Below are positions 43,254 through 51,951 of a DNA stretch of 64,000 bases, in pieces. The stretch's first letter is position 1. Every line of letters begins with the position of its first letter. A program made the translations under genes and the position numbers. This DNA is from Aliihoeflea sp023389195. GTDB lineage: Bacteria > Pseudomonadota > Alphaproteobacteria > Rhizobiales > Rhizobiaceae. The stretch spans positions 62,001 to 126,000 of the forward strand of contig JAEWET010000021.1 in the NCBI GenBank assembly GCA_023389195.1. The letters are read 5' to 3'. The notes below the pieces were generated by a model. That model was not told where the DNA came from, ran no database searches, and worked only from the letters and a program-made list of their open reading frames with translations.

Positions 43254-43276
43254 ACGATAGGTTTTCATTATATCGT
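43254..43276. promoter_or_regulatory. LysR-type operator
   Basis: ACGATA at 43254-43259 and TATCGT at 43271-43276 form a perfect inverted repeat with an 11-bp spacer, containing ATA-N11-TAT. This fits the T-N11-A box of LysR-type regulators. It sits seven bases upstream of the lysR start, in the divergent gap facing the acyl-CoA dehydrogenase operon. Confidence 0.75.
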
Positions 43277-43282
43277 GCCGGC

Positions 43283-44248
43283 ATGGACATGCGGCACCTG
43301 CGCTATTTCATCGCCATCGCCGAGGAAGGTTCGCTGTCGAAGGCGGCCGAGCGGCTGAACGTCGCGCAGCCGGCGCTGAGCCAGCACATGCGCAACATCG
43401 AGGAGGACCTGAAGGTCACGCTCCTCTTCCGGTCCTCGCGCGGCGTGCAGTTGACCGAGGCCGGCAAGCGGCTTCTCGAACATGGCCGACTGGTGGTCGA
43501 ATCCTTCGAGCAGCTCTTCGACATCGTCGGCGGCACGGAGGTGGAACTCTCCGGCGAGGTCCGCTTCGGCCTGCCGGGAACGGTGAGCCAGGTGCTCTCC
43601 GCGCGGCTGATCGACGAGGCTTCGCGGCGCTACCCGAAGATCAGGCTGAGGATCGCCGAGGCGATGAGCGGCTTCATCTTCGACTGGTTGCGCGAGGGCA
43701 AGGTCGACATCGCCGTCCTTTACCGCGCCCGCGAGACGCGCGGACTTGCATTGACGCCAGTGCTTTCGGAAGAACTGCGCCTGTTCGCGGCCCCGGGCAT
43801 GGCCGTCGGCGATCGGCGGCCGGGCGCGGACGCCGTGCGTTATGCCGATGCCATCGCCCTGCCTTTGATCGTGCCGAGCCCCGGCCACGGCCTGCGCGAC
43901 CTGCTCGACGAAATGGCGCTCAGCCATTGCGAGACGCCGCTCAACGCCCGAACGGAGATCGATTCCTATGCGCCGATCAAGACGCTGGTCGAGCAGGGGC
44001 TGGGCTATTCGATCCTTCCGGCGATGGCGATCAAGGCCGAGACGGAGGCCGGACGGCTGGTGTCGTGGCGCATCGGCGAACCCGATCTGCGCCGCCAGCT
44101 TCTGGTCGCGACGCCCGCCGATCGGCCGATGAGCAGCGCCACCAAGGCGATCGAGAACCTGACCATGGAGATGCTGTCGCGGCTCGTCGGCGAGGGCGTC
44201 TGGGACGCTAGGCTCCTCGGCGCGGTCAAGACGCCCGCCGGCTCATGA
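43283..44248 (+). CDS. LysR family transcriptional regulator
   Basis: A 321-residue LTTR. The N-terminal HTH is MRHLRYFIAIAEEGSLSKAAERLNVAQPALSQHMRNIEEDL (residues 3-43), with the ligand-binding domain from about residue 90 (LSGEVRFGLPGTVSQVLSARLID). It is divergent from the acyl-CoA dehydrogenase / MaoC / PrpD operon and convergent with the CoA-transferase, overlapping its end by six bases. It likely controls the flanking catabolic genes from the box at 43254. Confidence 0.93.
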   Translation: MDMRHLRYFIAIAEEGSLSKAAERLNVAQPALSQHMRNIEEDLKVTLLFRSSRGVQLTEAGKRLLEHGRLVVESFEQLFDIVGGTEVELSGEVRFGLPGTVSQVLSARLIDEASRRYPKIRLRIAEAMSGFIFDWLREGKVDIAVLYRARETRGLALTPVLSEELRLFAAPGMAVGDRRPGADAVRYADAIALPLIVPSPGHGLRDLLDEMALSHCETPLNARTEIDSYAPIKTLVEQGLGYSILPAMAIKAETEAGRLVSWRIGEPDLRRQLLVATPADRPMSSATKAIENLTMEMLSRLVGEGVWDARLLGAVKTPAGS

Positions 44249-45385
44249 CGCCTTGCGGCCGCGCTTCGGGCTGAACTCGTCGCGAAGCTTCTCCGTATGG
44301 CTGCCGAGCGGCGGCACGGGGCCTGGCGCACGCACCTCGCCATCGAAACTCGCCGCGCGCGAGAACATGCGGATCGCGCCGCCCGGAACGGCCAAGTCGA
44401 CGAAACGCGCCTGCGGATGATCCTCGATATCGGCCACTTCCGACACCTTGCCATAGGCGATCGACGCCGCCTGCAGGCGCTCGACGACCTCGTGGCCGGC
44501 CAGCCGCCCGAGCGCGTCCTGAACGGCGGCGTCGGTGTCAGCCCTGCGCGCCACGCGGTCGTTGTTGGTGGCGAAGCAGGGGTCGGCTGCCAGATCCGGT
44601 CGGGCGAGGACGGCAATGCAGAGCTTTTGCCATTCGACATCGTTCTGGATCGAGATCAGGAAGGATTCGCCATCGGCCGCGTCGAAGATGCCGTAGGGCG
44701 CGATGGACGGATGTGCGAGGCCGAGCCGCTTCGGGGCCGAATTGCCGTAGCGATGCGCGATCCAGGGCACGTTCATCCAGTCCATCAGCGAATGGAAGAG
44801 CGACACCTCGATATGGGTCCCCTCGCCCGTCCGCCCGCGCAGGATCAGCGCCTCGAGAATGGCCTCGTAGGCATGCATCCCGGTGGCGATGTCGCAGACC
44901 GAAACGCCGACCCGGGCCGGACCATGTTCGGTTCCGGTGATCGATGACAGGCCGCTTTCGGCCTGGACGAGAAGATCATAGGCCTTGCGGGTCGCCATCA
45001 GTCCCTCTGCGCCGTAGCCGGAGATCGAGCAGGTGACGAGGCGCGGATTGGCGGCGCGCAGCAAATCGTGGCCGAGCCCCAGCCGGGCCGCCGCGCCGGG
45101 CGCGAGATTCTGGATGAAGATGTCGGCACCCGCGAGCATCTCGCGCACCATGGCGAGATCGTCTTCGGCGCGCAGGTCGACGACGCAGCTTTCCTTGCCG
45201 CCGTTCAACCAGACGAAATAGGATGACGAGCCTTCGGCGAAGCGGTCGTACTTGCGCGCGAAATCGCCTTCGGCGCGCTCCAGCTTGATGACGCGCGCGC
45301 CTGCCTCCGCCAGCCGTTCGGAGGCATAAGGGGCTGCGACCGCCTGTTCGAGCGCGACGACGAGAAGACCGTCGAGTGGCCTCAT
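44243..45385 (-). CDS. CaiB/BaiF (type III) CoA-transferase
   Basis: The ATG at 45385 (MRPLDGLLVVALEQ) gives 380 residues. Family features: AAPYASERLAEAGARVIKLERAEGDFARKYD, NGGKESCVVDLRAEDD near 70, the catalytic Asp region ISGYGAEGLMATRKAYDLLVQAESGLSSITG (Asp of KAYDLLVQA near residue 150) and SLFHSLMDWMNVP. It moves CoA between carboxylic acids, typically from succinyl-CoA to a dicarboxylate. Position beside LysR, acyl-CoA dehydrogenase, hydratase and PrpD genes suggests it activates the pathway substrate. Confidence 0.92.
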   Translation of the reverse strand: MRPLDGLLVVALEQAVAAPYASERLAEAGARVIKLERAEGDFARKYDRFAEGSSSYFVWLNGGKESCVVDLRAEDDLAMVREMLAGADIFIQNLAPGAAARLGLGHDLLRAANPRLVTCSISGYGAEGLMATRKAYDLLVQAESGLSSITGTEHGPARVGVSVCDIATGMHAYEAILEALILRGRTGEGTHIEVSLFHSLMDWMNVPWIAHRYGNSAPKRLGLAHPSIAPYGIFDAADGESFLISIQNDVEWQKLCIAVLARPDLAADPCFATNNDRVARRADTDAAVQDALGRLAGHEVVERLQAASIAYGKVSEVADIEDHPQARFVDLAVPGGAIRMFSRAASFDGEVRAPGPVPPLGSHTEKLRDEFSPKRGRKAS

Positions 45386-45528
45386 ACGATTGTAGCTCCG
45401 ATTTTTCCGGCTTCGATGGTGGTCGCCAAAGCCCGCCGGCGCCAATACTTATGCGCTATCTGGCCTATAACATTCTGTTTTGACGGGAGCGACGGAACTG
45501 CTGGAACGCCAATAGGAGGAGCGTGGAC

Positions 45529-46317
45529 ATGACGGACGGACGACGCAAGGTCGCCCTGATCACCGGCGGCGGAACCGGCGTCGGCGCGGCATCCGCCCGC
45601 GCGCTGGCGGCACGCGGCTTCGACGTGGCGATCAATTACAGTCGCAGCGCCAGCGAGGCCGAAACGACGGTCGAAGCCCTGCGCGATGCGGGCGCGGAAG
45701 CGATCGCGCTGCAGGGTTCGGTCGCCGACGACGCCGACTGTCGGCGGCTGGTCGCGGATACGCTGTCGCGGTTCGGGCGGCTCGACGCTCTCGTCAACAG
45801 CGCCGGCGCGACGCAGTTCGCCGCGCTCGACGAGCTCGAGGCGCAAAATGCGGAGGATTTCCAGCGCGTCTATGCCGTCAACCTGATCGGCCCCTACCAG
45901 ATGATGCGCGCGGCGGCAGATCCGTTGCGCGCGAGCGGCGCGGGCGCGGTCGTCAACGTCTCGTCCATCGCCGGCGTCAACGGCAATGGCAGTTCGATCG
46001 CCTACATCGCCTCGAAGGGCGCGCTCAACACGCTGACGCTGACCATGGCGCGGCTTCTGGCGCCGAAGGTGCGGGTGAATAACGTCCTGCCGGGCCTTCT
46101 CGACACGCGGTGGCTCGAGGCGGGGCTGGGAAGCGAAGCCTTCGCGAAGGTGAAGGAAAACTTCGCCGCGCAATCGGCGTTGGACGACATCTGCACGGCA
46201 GACGACGTCGCGGGCGCCGTCGCCTTCCTCGTCTGCGACGCCCGCAAGATGACGGGCCAACTGATGCCGGTGGATGCCGGGTTCCTGCTCGGGCGCGGCG
46301 CGAAGGTCTCTAAATGA
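45529..46317 (+). CDS. SDR family oxidoreductase
   Basis: The ATG at 45529 has AGGAGGA at 45514-45520, and a GTG at 45523 is too close to it. The 262-residue product has VALITGGGTGVGAASARALAARG at the N-terminus, LVNSAGATQFA near 85, NVSSIAGVNGNGSSIAYIASKGALNTL with catalytic Ser-Tyr-Lys, and GQLMPVDAGFLLG at the end. It is divergent from the CoA-transferase and is followed by an acyl-CoA synthetase that has its own operator-like site. Substrate unknown. Confidence 0.9.
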   Translation: MTDGRRKVALITGGGTGVGAASARALAARGFDVAINYSRSASEAETTVEALRDAGAEAIALQGSVADDADCRRLVADTLSRFGRLDALVNSAGATQFAALDELEAQNAEDFQRVYAVNLIGPYQMMRAAADPLRASGAGAVVNVSSIAGVNGNGSSIAYIASKGALNTLTLTMARLLAPKVRVNNVLPGLLDTRWLEAGLGSEAFAKVKENFAAQSALDDICTADDVAGAVAFLVCDARKMTGQLMPVDAGFLLGRGAKVSK

Positions 46318-46322
46318 ACCCG

Positions 46323-46338
46323 TTGTCGGACATTCCGA
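46323..46338. promoter_or_regulatory. GntR-type operator candidate before the acyl-CoA synthetase
   Basis: TTGTCGGACATTCCGA at 46323-46338 contains TGTC-G-GACA and is nearly identical to the palindrome at 48008-48024. It lies in the short gap between the SDR and acyl-CoA synthetase genes, about 45 bp before the latter. Confidence 0.6.
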
Positions 46339-46381
46339 CTTAGCCTAGCTTCGGCACGGACGCGCCGGAACGGAGGAAGAG

Positions 46382-47980
46382 ATGGCCTATCCGCAGACCC
46401 GCCACGAGGTGCATTACGGCAGCCGGATGGTGCGCGCCTTCGTCGACCGGCCGGCGCATATCGACGCGATGTTCCGAGCCGCGGTCGCTGCCTCGCCGGA
46501 GCGCGACGCGATCGTGATGAATGGGGAGCGCCTAAGCTATGCGGCGCTCGATGCGCGCGTCGAGGCCGTGGCGGCCAATCTGGTCGCGCAGGGACTGGGC
46601 AAGGGCGACCGGGTCGCGCTTCTTCTCGACAACGGCTTCGCCTTCCTCGAATGCGTGCTGGCTGCGGCGCGGGCGGGCCTGATCGTGGTGCCGATGAACA
46701 CGCGGCAGCGGCGGCCGGAAATCGAGTTCGTTCTGAACCAGTGCCGCGCTGCGGCACTGGTCTATGACGCCGAGCACGCCGCCAACCTTCCGACCGAGGA
46801 TGCGGTGCCGGATCTGCGGGCGCGCTTCGTTGTCGGGCAGGGACCGGACGTGCCCTACGAGTATCTGGCGCGGCCGGCCGCCGCCGCTTCGTTCCCGCAG
46901 GTGGCCGAGGATGACGTCTTCTGCCTTCTCTACACGTCGGGGACGACCGGGCGGCCGAAGGGCGCGAAGCTGACCCACTTCTCGACCATCCACTCGACGA
47001 TCAACTACGCCTCCGCGCTGGCGCTGACCCCGGCCGATGTCGGGCTGCTGGCCGTTCCGGCCTCGCACGTCACCGGTCTCGTCGCCGTTCTTCTGACCAT
47101 GATCCGTGCCGGCGGAACGACGGTGATGCTGCCGGCCTTCAAGGCGCGGCATTTTCTCGAAGTGGCGGCGCGCGAGAAGGCGACCTTCACCATCATGGTC
47201 CCGGCCATGTACAATCTGTGCCTGCTCGACCCTGACTTCGCCGGCTTCGACCTGTCGCACTGGCGCATTGCCGGCTTCGGCGGGGCACCAATGCCGCAGG
47301 CGACGATCGACCGTCTTACCGAGACGGCGCCTTCCCTCAATCTCGTCAATTGCTACGGCTCGACCGAAACCACGTCTCCGGCGACGATCCTGCCGGTCGG
47401 CGACATCGCCGCGCATCCGAAATCGGTAGGCAGGCCGGTCGCCGGTTGCGACATCCTCATCGTCGACGAGCATGGCCGCGAAGTGGCGCCGGGCGAAAGC
47501 GGCGAACTGATGATCGCGGGCGCGATGGTGGTGCCCGGCTATTGGGAAAATCCGGAGGCCGACGCGGCCGGTTTCATCGATGGCTACTGGGTGTCCGGCG
47601 ATGTCGGCTCGGTGGATGCCGAAGGCTATGTCCACGTCTTCGACCGCAAGAAGGACATGATCAACCGGGCCGGCTTCAAGGTCTATTGCATCGAGGTCGA
47701 GAGCGTCCTGTCGCGCCATCCGGCGGTGATCGAGAGCGCGGTCGTCGGCCGCCCCGATCCGGTTCTCGGCGAAAAGGTCCACGCCTTCATCGTCGCACGG
47801 CCCGAGGCTGTGGACGCGCAAGGCATCCGCGCCTACTGCGCCGAGCGCCTGTCCGACTACAAGGTGCCGGACGCGATCACGTTCCTCGATGCGCCCCTGC
47901 CGCGCAACCCGAACGGCAAGATTCTGAAGACGTCGCTGCGCCAGATGCTGCCGGCGGACGATGTCGCTGCCGCGCGTTGA
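46382..47980 (+). CDS. Acyl-CoA synthetase (adenylate-forming)
   Basis: A 532-residue AMP-dependent ligase with GGAGGAAGAG just before the ATG. The P-loop is LLYTSGTTGRPKGAKLTHFS near residue 180, with NCYGSTETTSP near 325, the GYWVSGDVGSVDAEGYVHVFDRKKDMINRAGFKVYCIEVE core and the C-terminal LPRNPNGKILKTSLRQ lysine. It activates a carboxylate to CoA. TRAP system 3 follows 180 bp downstream, and both carry the same operator-like motif, so it may act on the solute imported by that transporter. Confidence 0.92.
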   Translation: MAYPQTRHEVHYGSRMVRAFVDRPAHIDAMFRAAVAASPERDAIVMNGERLSYAALDARVEAVAANLVAQGLGKGDRVALLLDNGFAFLECVLAAARAGLIVVPMNTRQRRPEIEFVLNQCRAAALVYDAEHAANLPTEDAVPDLRARFVVGQGPDVPYEYLARPAAAASFPQVAEDDVFCLLYTSGTTGRPKGAKLTHFSTIHSTINYASALALTPADVGLLAVPASHVTGLVAVLLTMIRAGGTTVMLPAFKARHFLEVAAREKATFTIMVPAMYNLCLLDPDFAGFDLSHWRIAGFGGAPMPQATIDRLTETAPSLNLVNCYGSTETTSPATILPVGDIAAHPKSVGRPVAGCDILIVDEHGREVAPGESGELMIAGAMVVPGYWENPEADAAGFIDGYWVSGDVGSVDAEGYVHVFDRKKDMINRAGFKVYCIEVESVLSRHPAVIESAVVGRPDPVLGEKVHAFIVARPEAVDAQGIRAYCAERLSDYKVPDAITFLDAPLPRNPNGKILKTSLRQMLPADDVAAAR

Positions 47981-48007
47981 CAAGTCGCGAGGCCGGGTGT
48001 CAATGTT

Positions 48008-48024
48008 GGAATGTCGGACATTCC
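48008..48024. promoter_or_regulatory. GntR-type operator before TRAP system 3
   Basis: GGAATGTCGGACATTCC at 48008-48024 is a perfect 8-1-8 inverted repeat with core TGTC-G-GACA. It lies 137 bp before the dctP start. The core also occurs at 46324-46332 and, as TGTC-C-GACA, at 51952-51960 upstream of the gntR gene. Confidence 0.7.
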
Positions 48025-48160
48025 GATAATGCCTCTGGGAGGAGGCGGCGACGCTTGCAGGCCGGGAGAGGCGCACTTCCGAGACGGAAATGACGCGCGA
48101 TCGGGCCTTGATCACGTGAAGGCGGGAAAAGACCCGTAATCTGTCACTCAGGGAGGAAAC

Positions 48161-49249
48161 ATGACGAAACTCGCGAAATGGGCGGTGCTTGCCTCCGCCA
48201 CTCTGTTGTCCGGCGCCGCATTCGCGCAGACCAATCTGATGATCTCGGCCTCGCTGCCGCAGGTTCATTTCTGGGTCGGCCAGCACATGGACCCCTTCGC
48301 CGACGCCATCGAAGCCGAGACCAATGGCGAGATCGCCTTCACGCGCTTTTATGCCGGCGAACTGACCTCGGTCGGCCGCGAGCTCGACGCGCTGCAGGGC
48401 GGGACGGTCGCCGTCGCGGCGCCGCTTCTCGCGCCCTATCACGAGGGCACCTTTCCGCTGTCCGACGTGACCCAGCTTCCCACCATCGGCACCAATTCCG
48501 AGCTGATGACGCGGGCCTTCCTGAAGCTGATGGACGACGACACCGAACTGGCGGACGGCAAGACCTTCTACCAGTACGAGATCGAGCCGAAGGAAATCCG
48601 CGCCTGGCCGGTGGCGACGACCGCGGCCTATGCGATCTCGTTTTCCGGCGAAAATCCGGATTCGGTATCCGGGTTGAGCGGCAAGCCGATGCGTGCCGGA
48701 TCGGCGCTTCACACCATCTTCCTCAACGAACTGGGCGTCACGCCGGTGACGATGCCGTCATCCGCATCCTACGAAGCGCTGTCGCGCGGCACCGTCGAAG
48801 GCACGATCCTGTCGATCGGCGACTGGCGCTCCTATTCGCTCCAGGACGTGCTGACCCACACGATCACCGGCGTCGCCGTCGGCCATTGGGGCAGCTATCT
48901 GGCGATCAACAACGCGACCTGGGAGACGCTGACGCCCGAGCAGCAGGAAACCTGGGACCGGGTCGCGCGCGACATCGCCATGCAGAACGCCGCCGGCATC
49001 GACGCTCAGGACATCGAGGTGCAGGAAGAGGCCGCGGGCGCAGGCTCGGTCTTCACGCCGATCGCCGACATGTCGCAGGAAATGCAGGACCACATCGCCA
49101 TGGCCTCGACCAACACCTGGCAGACCTGGGTGGAGCAGACGGAGGCCGCCGGCCACCCCGGCCGCGCCACCGCCAAGCGCTGGGCCGAACTGGTGGTCGA
49201 GGAAGGCGGCGAACTGCCCGCGGGCGTCGCCGAATTCCTCGAGCTTTGA
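48161..49249 (+). CDS. dctP: TRAP transporter solute-binding protein (system 3)
   Basis: A 362-residue protein with signal peptide WAVLASATLLSGAAFA-QTN. It is a divergent DctP-family member: LPQVHFWVGQHMDPFADAIEAETNGEI opens the mature part, and SGLSGKPMRAGSALHTIFLNELGVTPVTMPSSASYEALSRGTVEGTI (key residues: R of MRAG, Y-AL--G-V-G) forms the binding region. It is longer than the other two DctP proteins. Translated after GGGAGG. It precedes dctM, not dctQ. Confidence 0.9.
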   Translation: MTKLAKWAVLASATLLSGAAFAQTNLMISASLPQVHFWVGQHMDPFADAIEAETNGEIAFTRFYAGELTSVGRELDALQGGTVAVAAPLLAPYHEGTFPLSDVTQLPTIGTNSELMTRAFLKLMDDDTELADGKTFYQYEIEPKEIRAWPVATTAAYAISFSGENPDSVSGLSGKPMRAGSALHTIFLNELGVTPVTMPSSASYEALSRGTVEGTILSIGDWRSYSLQDVLTHTITGVAVGHWGSYLAINNATWETLTPEQQETWDRVARDIAMQNAAGIDAQDIEVQEEAAGAGSVFTPIADMSQEMQDHIAMASTNTWQTWVEQTEAAGHPGRATAKRWAELVVEEGGELPAGVAEFLEL

Positions 49250-49258
49250 CCTCTTGAA

Positions 49259-49278
49259 GGCGGCGCTCCGGCGCCGTC
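49259..49278 (+). other. Hairpin between dctP and dctM (system 3)
   Basis: GGCGGCGC at 49259-49266 pairs with GCGCCGTC at 49271-49278 (one G-T pair) around a 4-nt loop, ten bases after the dctP stop. It is a third case of a stable hairpin directly after a TRAP solute-binding gene in this window. Confidence 0.6.
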
Positions 49279-49307
49279 TCCTTCCCTCGACCAACGGATG
49301 ATGCCAA

Positions 49308-50612
49308 GTGTCGCACAGCCTCGCCTTGTGGTTCGTCGCCTTCTGGTTCGCAGCCTTCCTCCTCCTCGGGCAGAACGTCGCCACGGTGCTGTTCGGCGCC
49401 GGCCTTCTGGGCATGTATCTGTGGGTCGGACCGCAGCTCTTCCAGGGCATTCTGGGCCAGGACATCTTCTTCACCGCCTCGTCCTATTCGCTGTCGATCA
49501 TCCCGCTCTATCTCCTGATGGCGCAGCTTTTGATGCGCGGCGGGCTGATCGTCGATCTCTTCCGCGTCGGCCATCGCCTTTCGGGCTACCGTCGCTTTCC
49601 ACTCGGGGTGGCGACGCTGGTGACGGGCGGCATGCTGGGCGCGGTGTCGGGATCGGGTTCGGCCAGCGCGGCGGCGCTGGCGACGCTCGCCGGTCCGGAG
49701 CTTGAACGCGTCGGCTATACGCGTCGCTTCGCGATCGGGCTTGCGGCCGTCGCCGGTTCGCTATCGGCCGTCATACCGCCGAGCCTGATCGTCATCATCT
49801 ACGGCTCGATCACCACCGTGCCGATCGGCCAGCTCTTCATCGGCCTTCTCGGACCGGGCCTCCTGTGCCTGCTGGTCTATGTCGTCTGCATCCGCCTGTT
49901 CGGCGAGGTGACGCCGGGAGCCACCGAAGGGATCGCGCCGGCGGGGGCCGATCACGTCGGCGGATCGAGCTTTGCGGCCAGCGCCTTTCTGGTGTTCCTG
50001 ATGGTGGTCGTCTTCGGCGGCATCTATGGCGGCGTCATCACGGTCGGCGAGGCCGGCGCCATCGGCGCCTTCACGGCGCTTGTCGGCCTCACATTCATGC
50101 GCCGTATCGGCATCGGCGACCTGGCCCATGCGCTCGCCGATTCGGTCAAGATCACCGCGATGCTGATGATGCTGGTGATCGGCGCACAGATCTTCGCCCG
50201 CTTCCTGTCGATCTCCCGCGTGCCGCGCGAATTGCTCGCTCTTGCCGAACCGCTTCTGGCGAGCCCCGGCATCATCGCGGCGCTGCTCCTGTTCCTCCTC
50301 TTTATCGCCGGGATGATCCTCGAATCGGCTGCGGTCATCCTTTTGATCGTTCCGATCGTCCTGCCGATCCTGCAGGCGGCGGGCATCGATCTCCTCTGGT
50401 TCGGCGTGATGGCGAGCTTCATGATCGCGCTCGGCCTTTTGACCCCGCCGGTCGGCCTGTCCGCCTATGCGGCATCGGCCGCTGCGCGCTATCCGGTGGC
50501 GCAGGTGTTCCGGCCGGCGACCCAGTTCGCCGTCGTCGCGGCGATCGTCGTCGGCGGGGCGATGATCCTCGTGCCGGGTCTCGTCACCTGGCTGCCAAGC
50601 CATATCCGCTAG
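49308..50612 (+). CDS. dctM: TRAP transporter large permease subunit (system 3)
   Basis: A GTG start gives 434 residues with about 12 TM segments. DctM motifs: IIPLYLLMAQLLMRGGLIVDLF, GAVSGSGSASAAALATLAGPEL near 112, PPSLIVIIYGSI, and the second-half FIAGMILESAAVILLIVPIVLPIL with LLTPPVGLSAYAASAA. It is placed before dctQ, the reverse of systems 1 and 2, with a 9-bp gap to it. Confidence 0.93.
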   Translation: MSHSLALWFVAFWFAAFLLLGQNVATVLFGAGLLGMYLWVGPQLFQGILGQDIFFTASSYSLSIIPLYLLMAQLLMRGGLIVDLFRVGHRLSGYRRFPLGVATLVTGGMLGAVSGSGSASAAALATLAGPELERVGYTRRFAIGLAAVAGSLSAVIPPSLIVIIYGSITTVPIGQLFIGLLGPGLLCLLVYVVCIRLFGEVTPGATEGIAPAGADHVGGSSFAASAFLVFLMVVVFGGIYGGVITVGEAGAIGAFTALVGLTFMRRIGIGDLAHALADSVKITAMLMMLVIGAQIFARFLSISRVPRELLALAEPLLASPGIIAALLLFLLFIAGMILESAAVILLIVPIVLPILQAAGIDLLWFGVMASFMIALGLLTPPVGLSAYAASAAARYPVAQVFRPATQFAVVAAIVVGGAMILVPGLVTWLPSHIR

Positions 50613-50621
50613 GAGCCTTCG

Positions 50622-51161
50622 ATGAACCTCTATCGCGGTCTTGGAAAGTTCGAATGGGGCATGGCCTCGATCGGGGCGGGCCTGTGCCTGTTCGTGATGA
50701 TGATGATCACCGTGATCAGCGTCTTCGGCCGCTACGTGCTCCAGACCGACCTCGTGCCGGGCGCCTACAACATCATCGAGCGCGTGGTCTTCCCGCTGCT
50801 TATCTTCTGGGCCCTGCCGCTGGCCCATCGCGAGGGCGTGTTCCCGAAGCTCGAAATCCTCGCCGACGCCCTTCCCTTCGCGGCCCGCAAGCTTCTCGCG
50901 CTCTTCGTCGTCGCGATCGAACTCGCGATCTTCCTGCTCCTGACCTGGTATGTCGGCAAATTCGCCTGGGCAGGCTTTACGAGCGCCCGCACCATGCAGA
51001 TCGGCTCGGACTACTATCCGCTCTGGCCGCTCTTGATGATGGTGCCGCTGGCCTTCGGGCTGATGATCATCGAGATGATCGCAACGCTCGTTCGCGACGG
51101 CCGGGCCCTGGCGCGCGGGCGCGAGGACGAAGCGCCGAACGGGCAAGCCCCTACGGCGTGA
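50622..51161 (+). CDS. dctQ: TRAP transporter small permease subunit (system 3)
   Basis: A 179-residue four-TM protein (about 14-36, 50-67, 88-110, 128-150) with ITVISVFGRYVLQTDLVPGAYNIIERVVFPLLIFWALPLAHREGVFPKLE (key residues: GRY, E, AHREG). It follows an AGGAG-type RBS. Its 3' end overlaps the convergent gntR stop by 11 bases. Confidence 0.9.
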   Translation: MNLYRGLGKFEWGMASIGAGLCLFVMMMITVISVFGRYVLQTDLVPGAYNIIERVVFPLLIFWALPLAHREGVFPKLEILADALPFAARKLLALFVVAIELAIFLLLTWYVGKFAWAGFTSARTMQIGSDYYPLWPLLMMVPLAFGLMIIEMIATLVRDGRALARGREDEAPNGQAPTA

Positions 51162-51885
51162 CGCCCGGCTCGATGCGCTGGTCGATGCTGAGGCCAGCGA
51201 GTTCCCAGCCGCGCTTCAAATCCGCGACATGCTTGCGCATCCACAATTCGGCATGCGCCCCGTCGCGCCTTTCGATCCCCGCCACCACCTCGCGATGGGC
51301 ATCCACCAGCCGGCGTGCCGCCTGCGGCAACTGCATCTGGAAGGTCTCGAAGGCAGGATAGAGCAGGAGGCCGACCGGCTCGCGCGACAGGAGCAGAACC
51401 TTGTTCGCGGCCGCGGCCGACACAAGCGAATGGAATTCGAGGTCGAGCTTGCCGGGCGAGATGCCGCGCTCGACGATGGCGGCGGTGGCGTCGAGATTGG
51501 CCTTGAGGGCTTCGATCTGCGCGTCGCTCGCCGCGTCCGCCGCAAGCTGCGCGGCGAGCGGCTCGAGCACCATCGCGACCTCCCACAATTCGTGGAACGT
51601 CACCTCGTGCATGACGAGAGCGCGTGTCGTGCGCGGGGCGAGATCGGCCGAATGCGGGACCGTGACGAGAAGCCGCTTGCGCCCCTCGCGCCGAACCAGC
51701 CCCTCGCTTTCGAGCTGGCGGATGCCCTCGCGCACCGTCGAGCGATTGACGCCGAACTTCGCGGCGAGCTCGATTTCGCTCGGCAGGGGTTCGCCGGGCT
51801 TCAGCGCGCCCGAAAGAATGTGCTTCTGCAGTTCCGTCGATACGGCCTGGTAGGCCGGCGGCACTTTCAGTTTCTCGATTTCCAA
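51151..51885 (-). CDS. GntR family regulator, FCD (FadR) subfamily
   Basis: A 244-residue regulator. The winged HTH is LQKHILSGALKPGEPLPSEIELAAKFGVNRSTVREGIRQLESEGLVRREG (key residues: G---PG--LPSE--LA---GV-R--VREA-like; about residues 19-68), followed by an all-helical FCD domain with metal/ligand residues (D, H in LDLEFHSLVSAAA and DAHREVVAGI). It is convergent with TRAP system 3. A TGTCCGACA site lies upstream of its own gene and matching sites lie before the acyl-CoA synthetase and dctP, so autoregulation and control of the TRAP operon are likely. Confidence 0.92.
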   Translation of the reverse strand: MEIEKLKVPPAYQAVSTELQKHILSGALKPGEPLPSEIELAAKFGVNRSTVREGIRQLESEGLVRREGRKRLLVTVPHSADLAPRTTRALVMHEVTFHELWEVAMVLEPLAAQLAADAASDAQIEALKANLDATAAIVERGISPGKLDLEFHSLVSAAAANKVLLLSREPVGLLLYPAFETFQMQLPQAARRLVDAHREVVAGIERRDGAHAELWMRKHVADLKRGWELAGLSIDQRIEPGVTP

Positions 51886-51951
51886 CGCGTCCCGCTCCGC
51901 ACTCGATCCGGATTCGATCTAGCACGAATCCGGGTGCAGCAGGCAAGTTTT

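Noticed and set aside
46532..48712. A 726-codon open frame on the minus strand
   Set aside because: It is antisense to the acyl-CoA synthetase and dctP genes, which have intact family motifs and RBSs.
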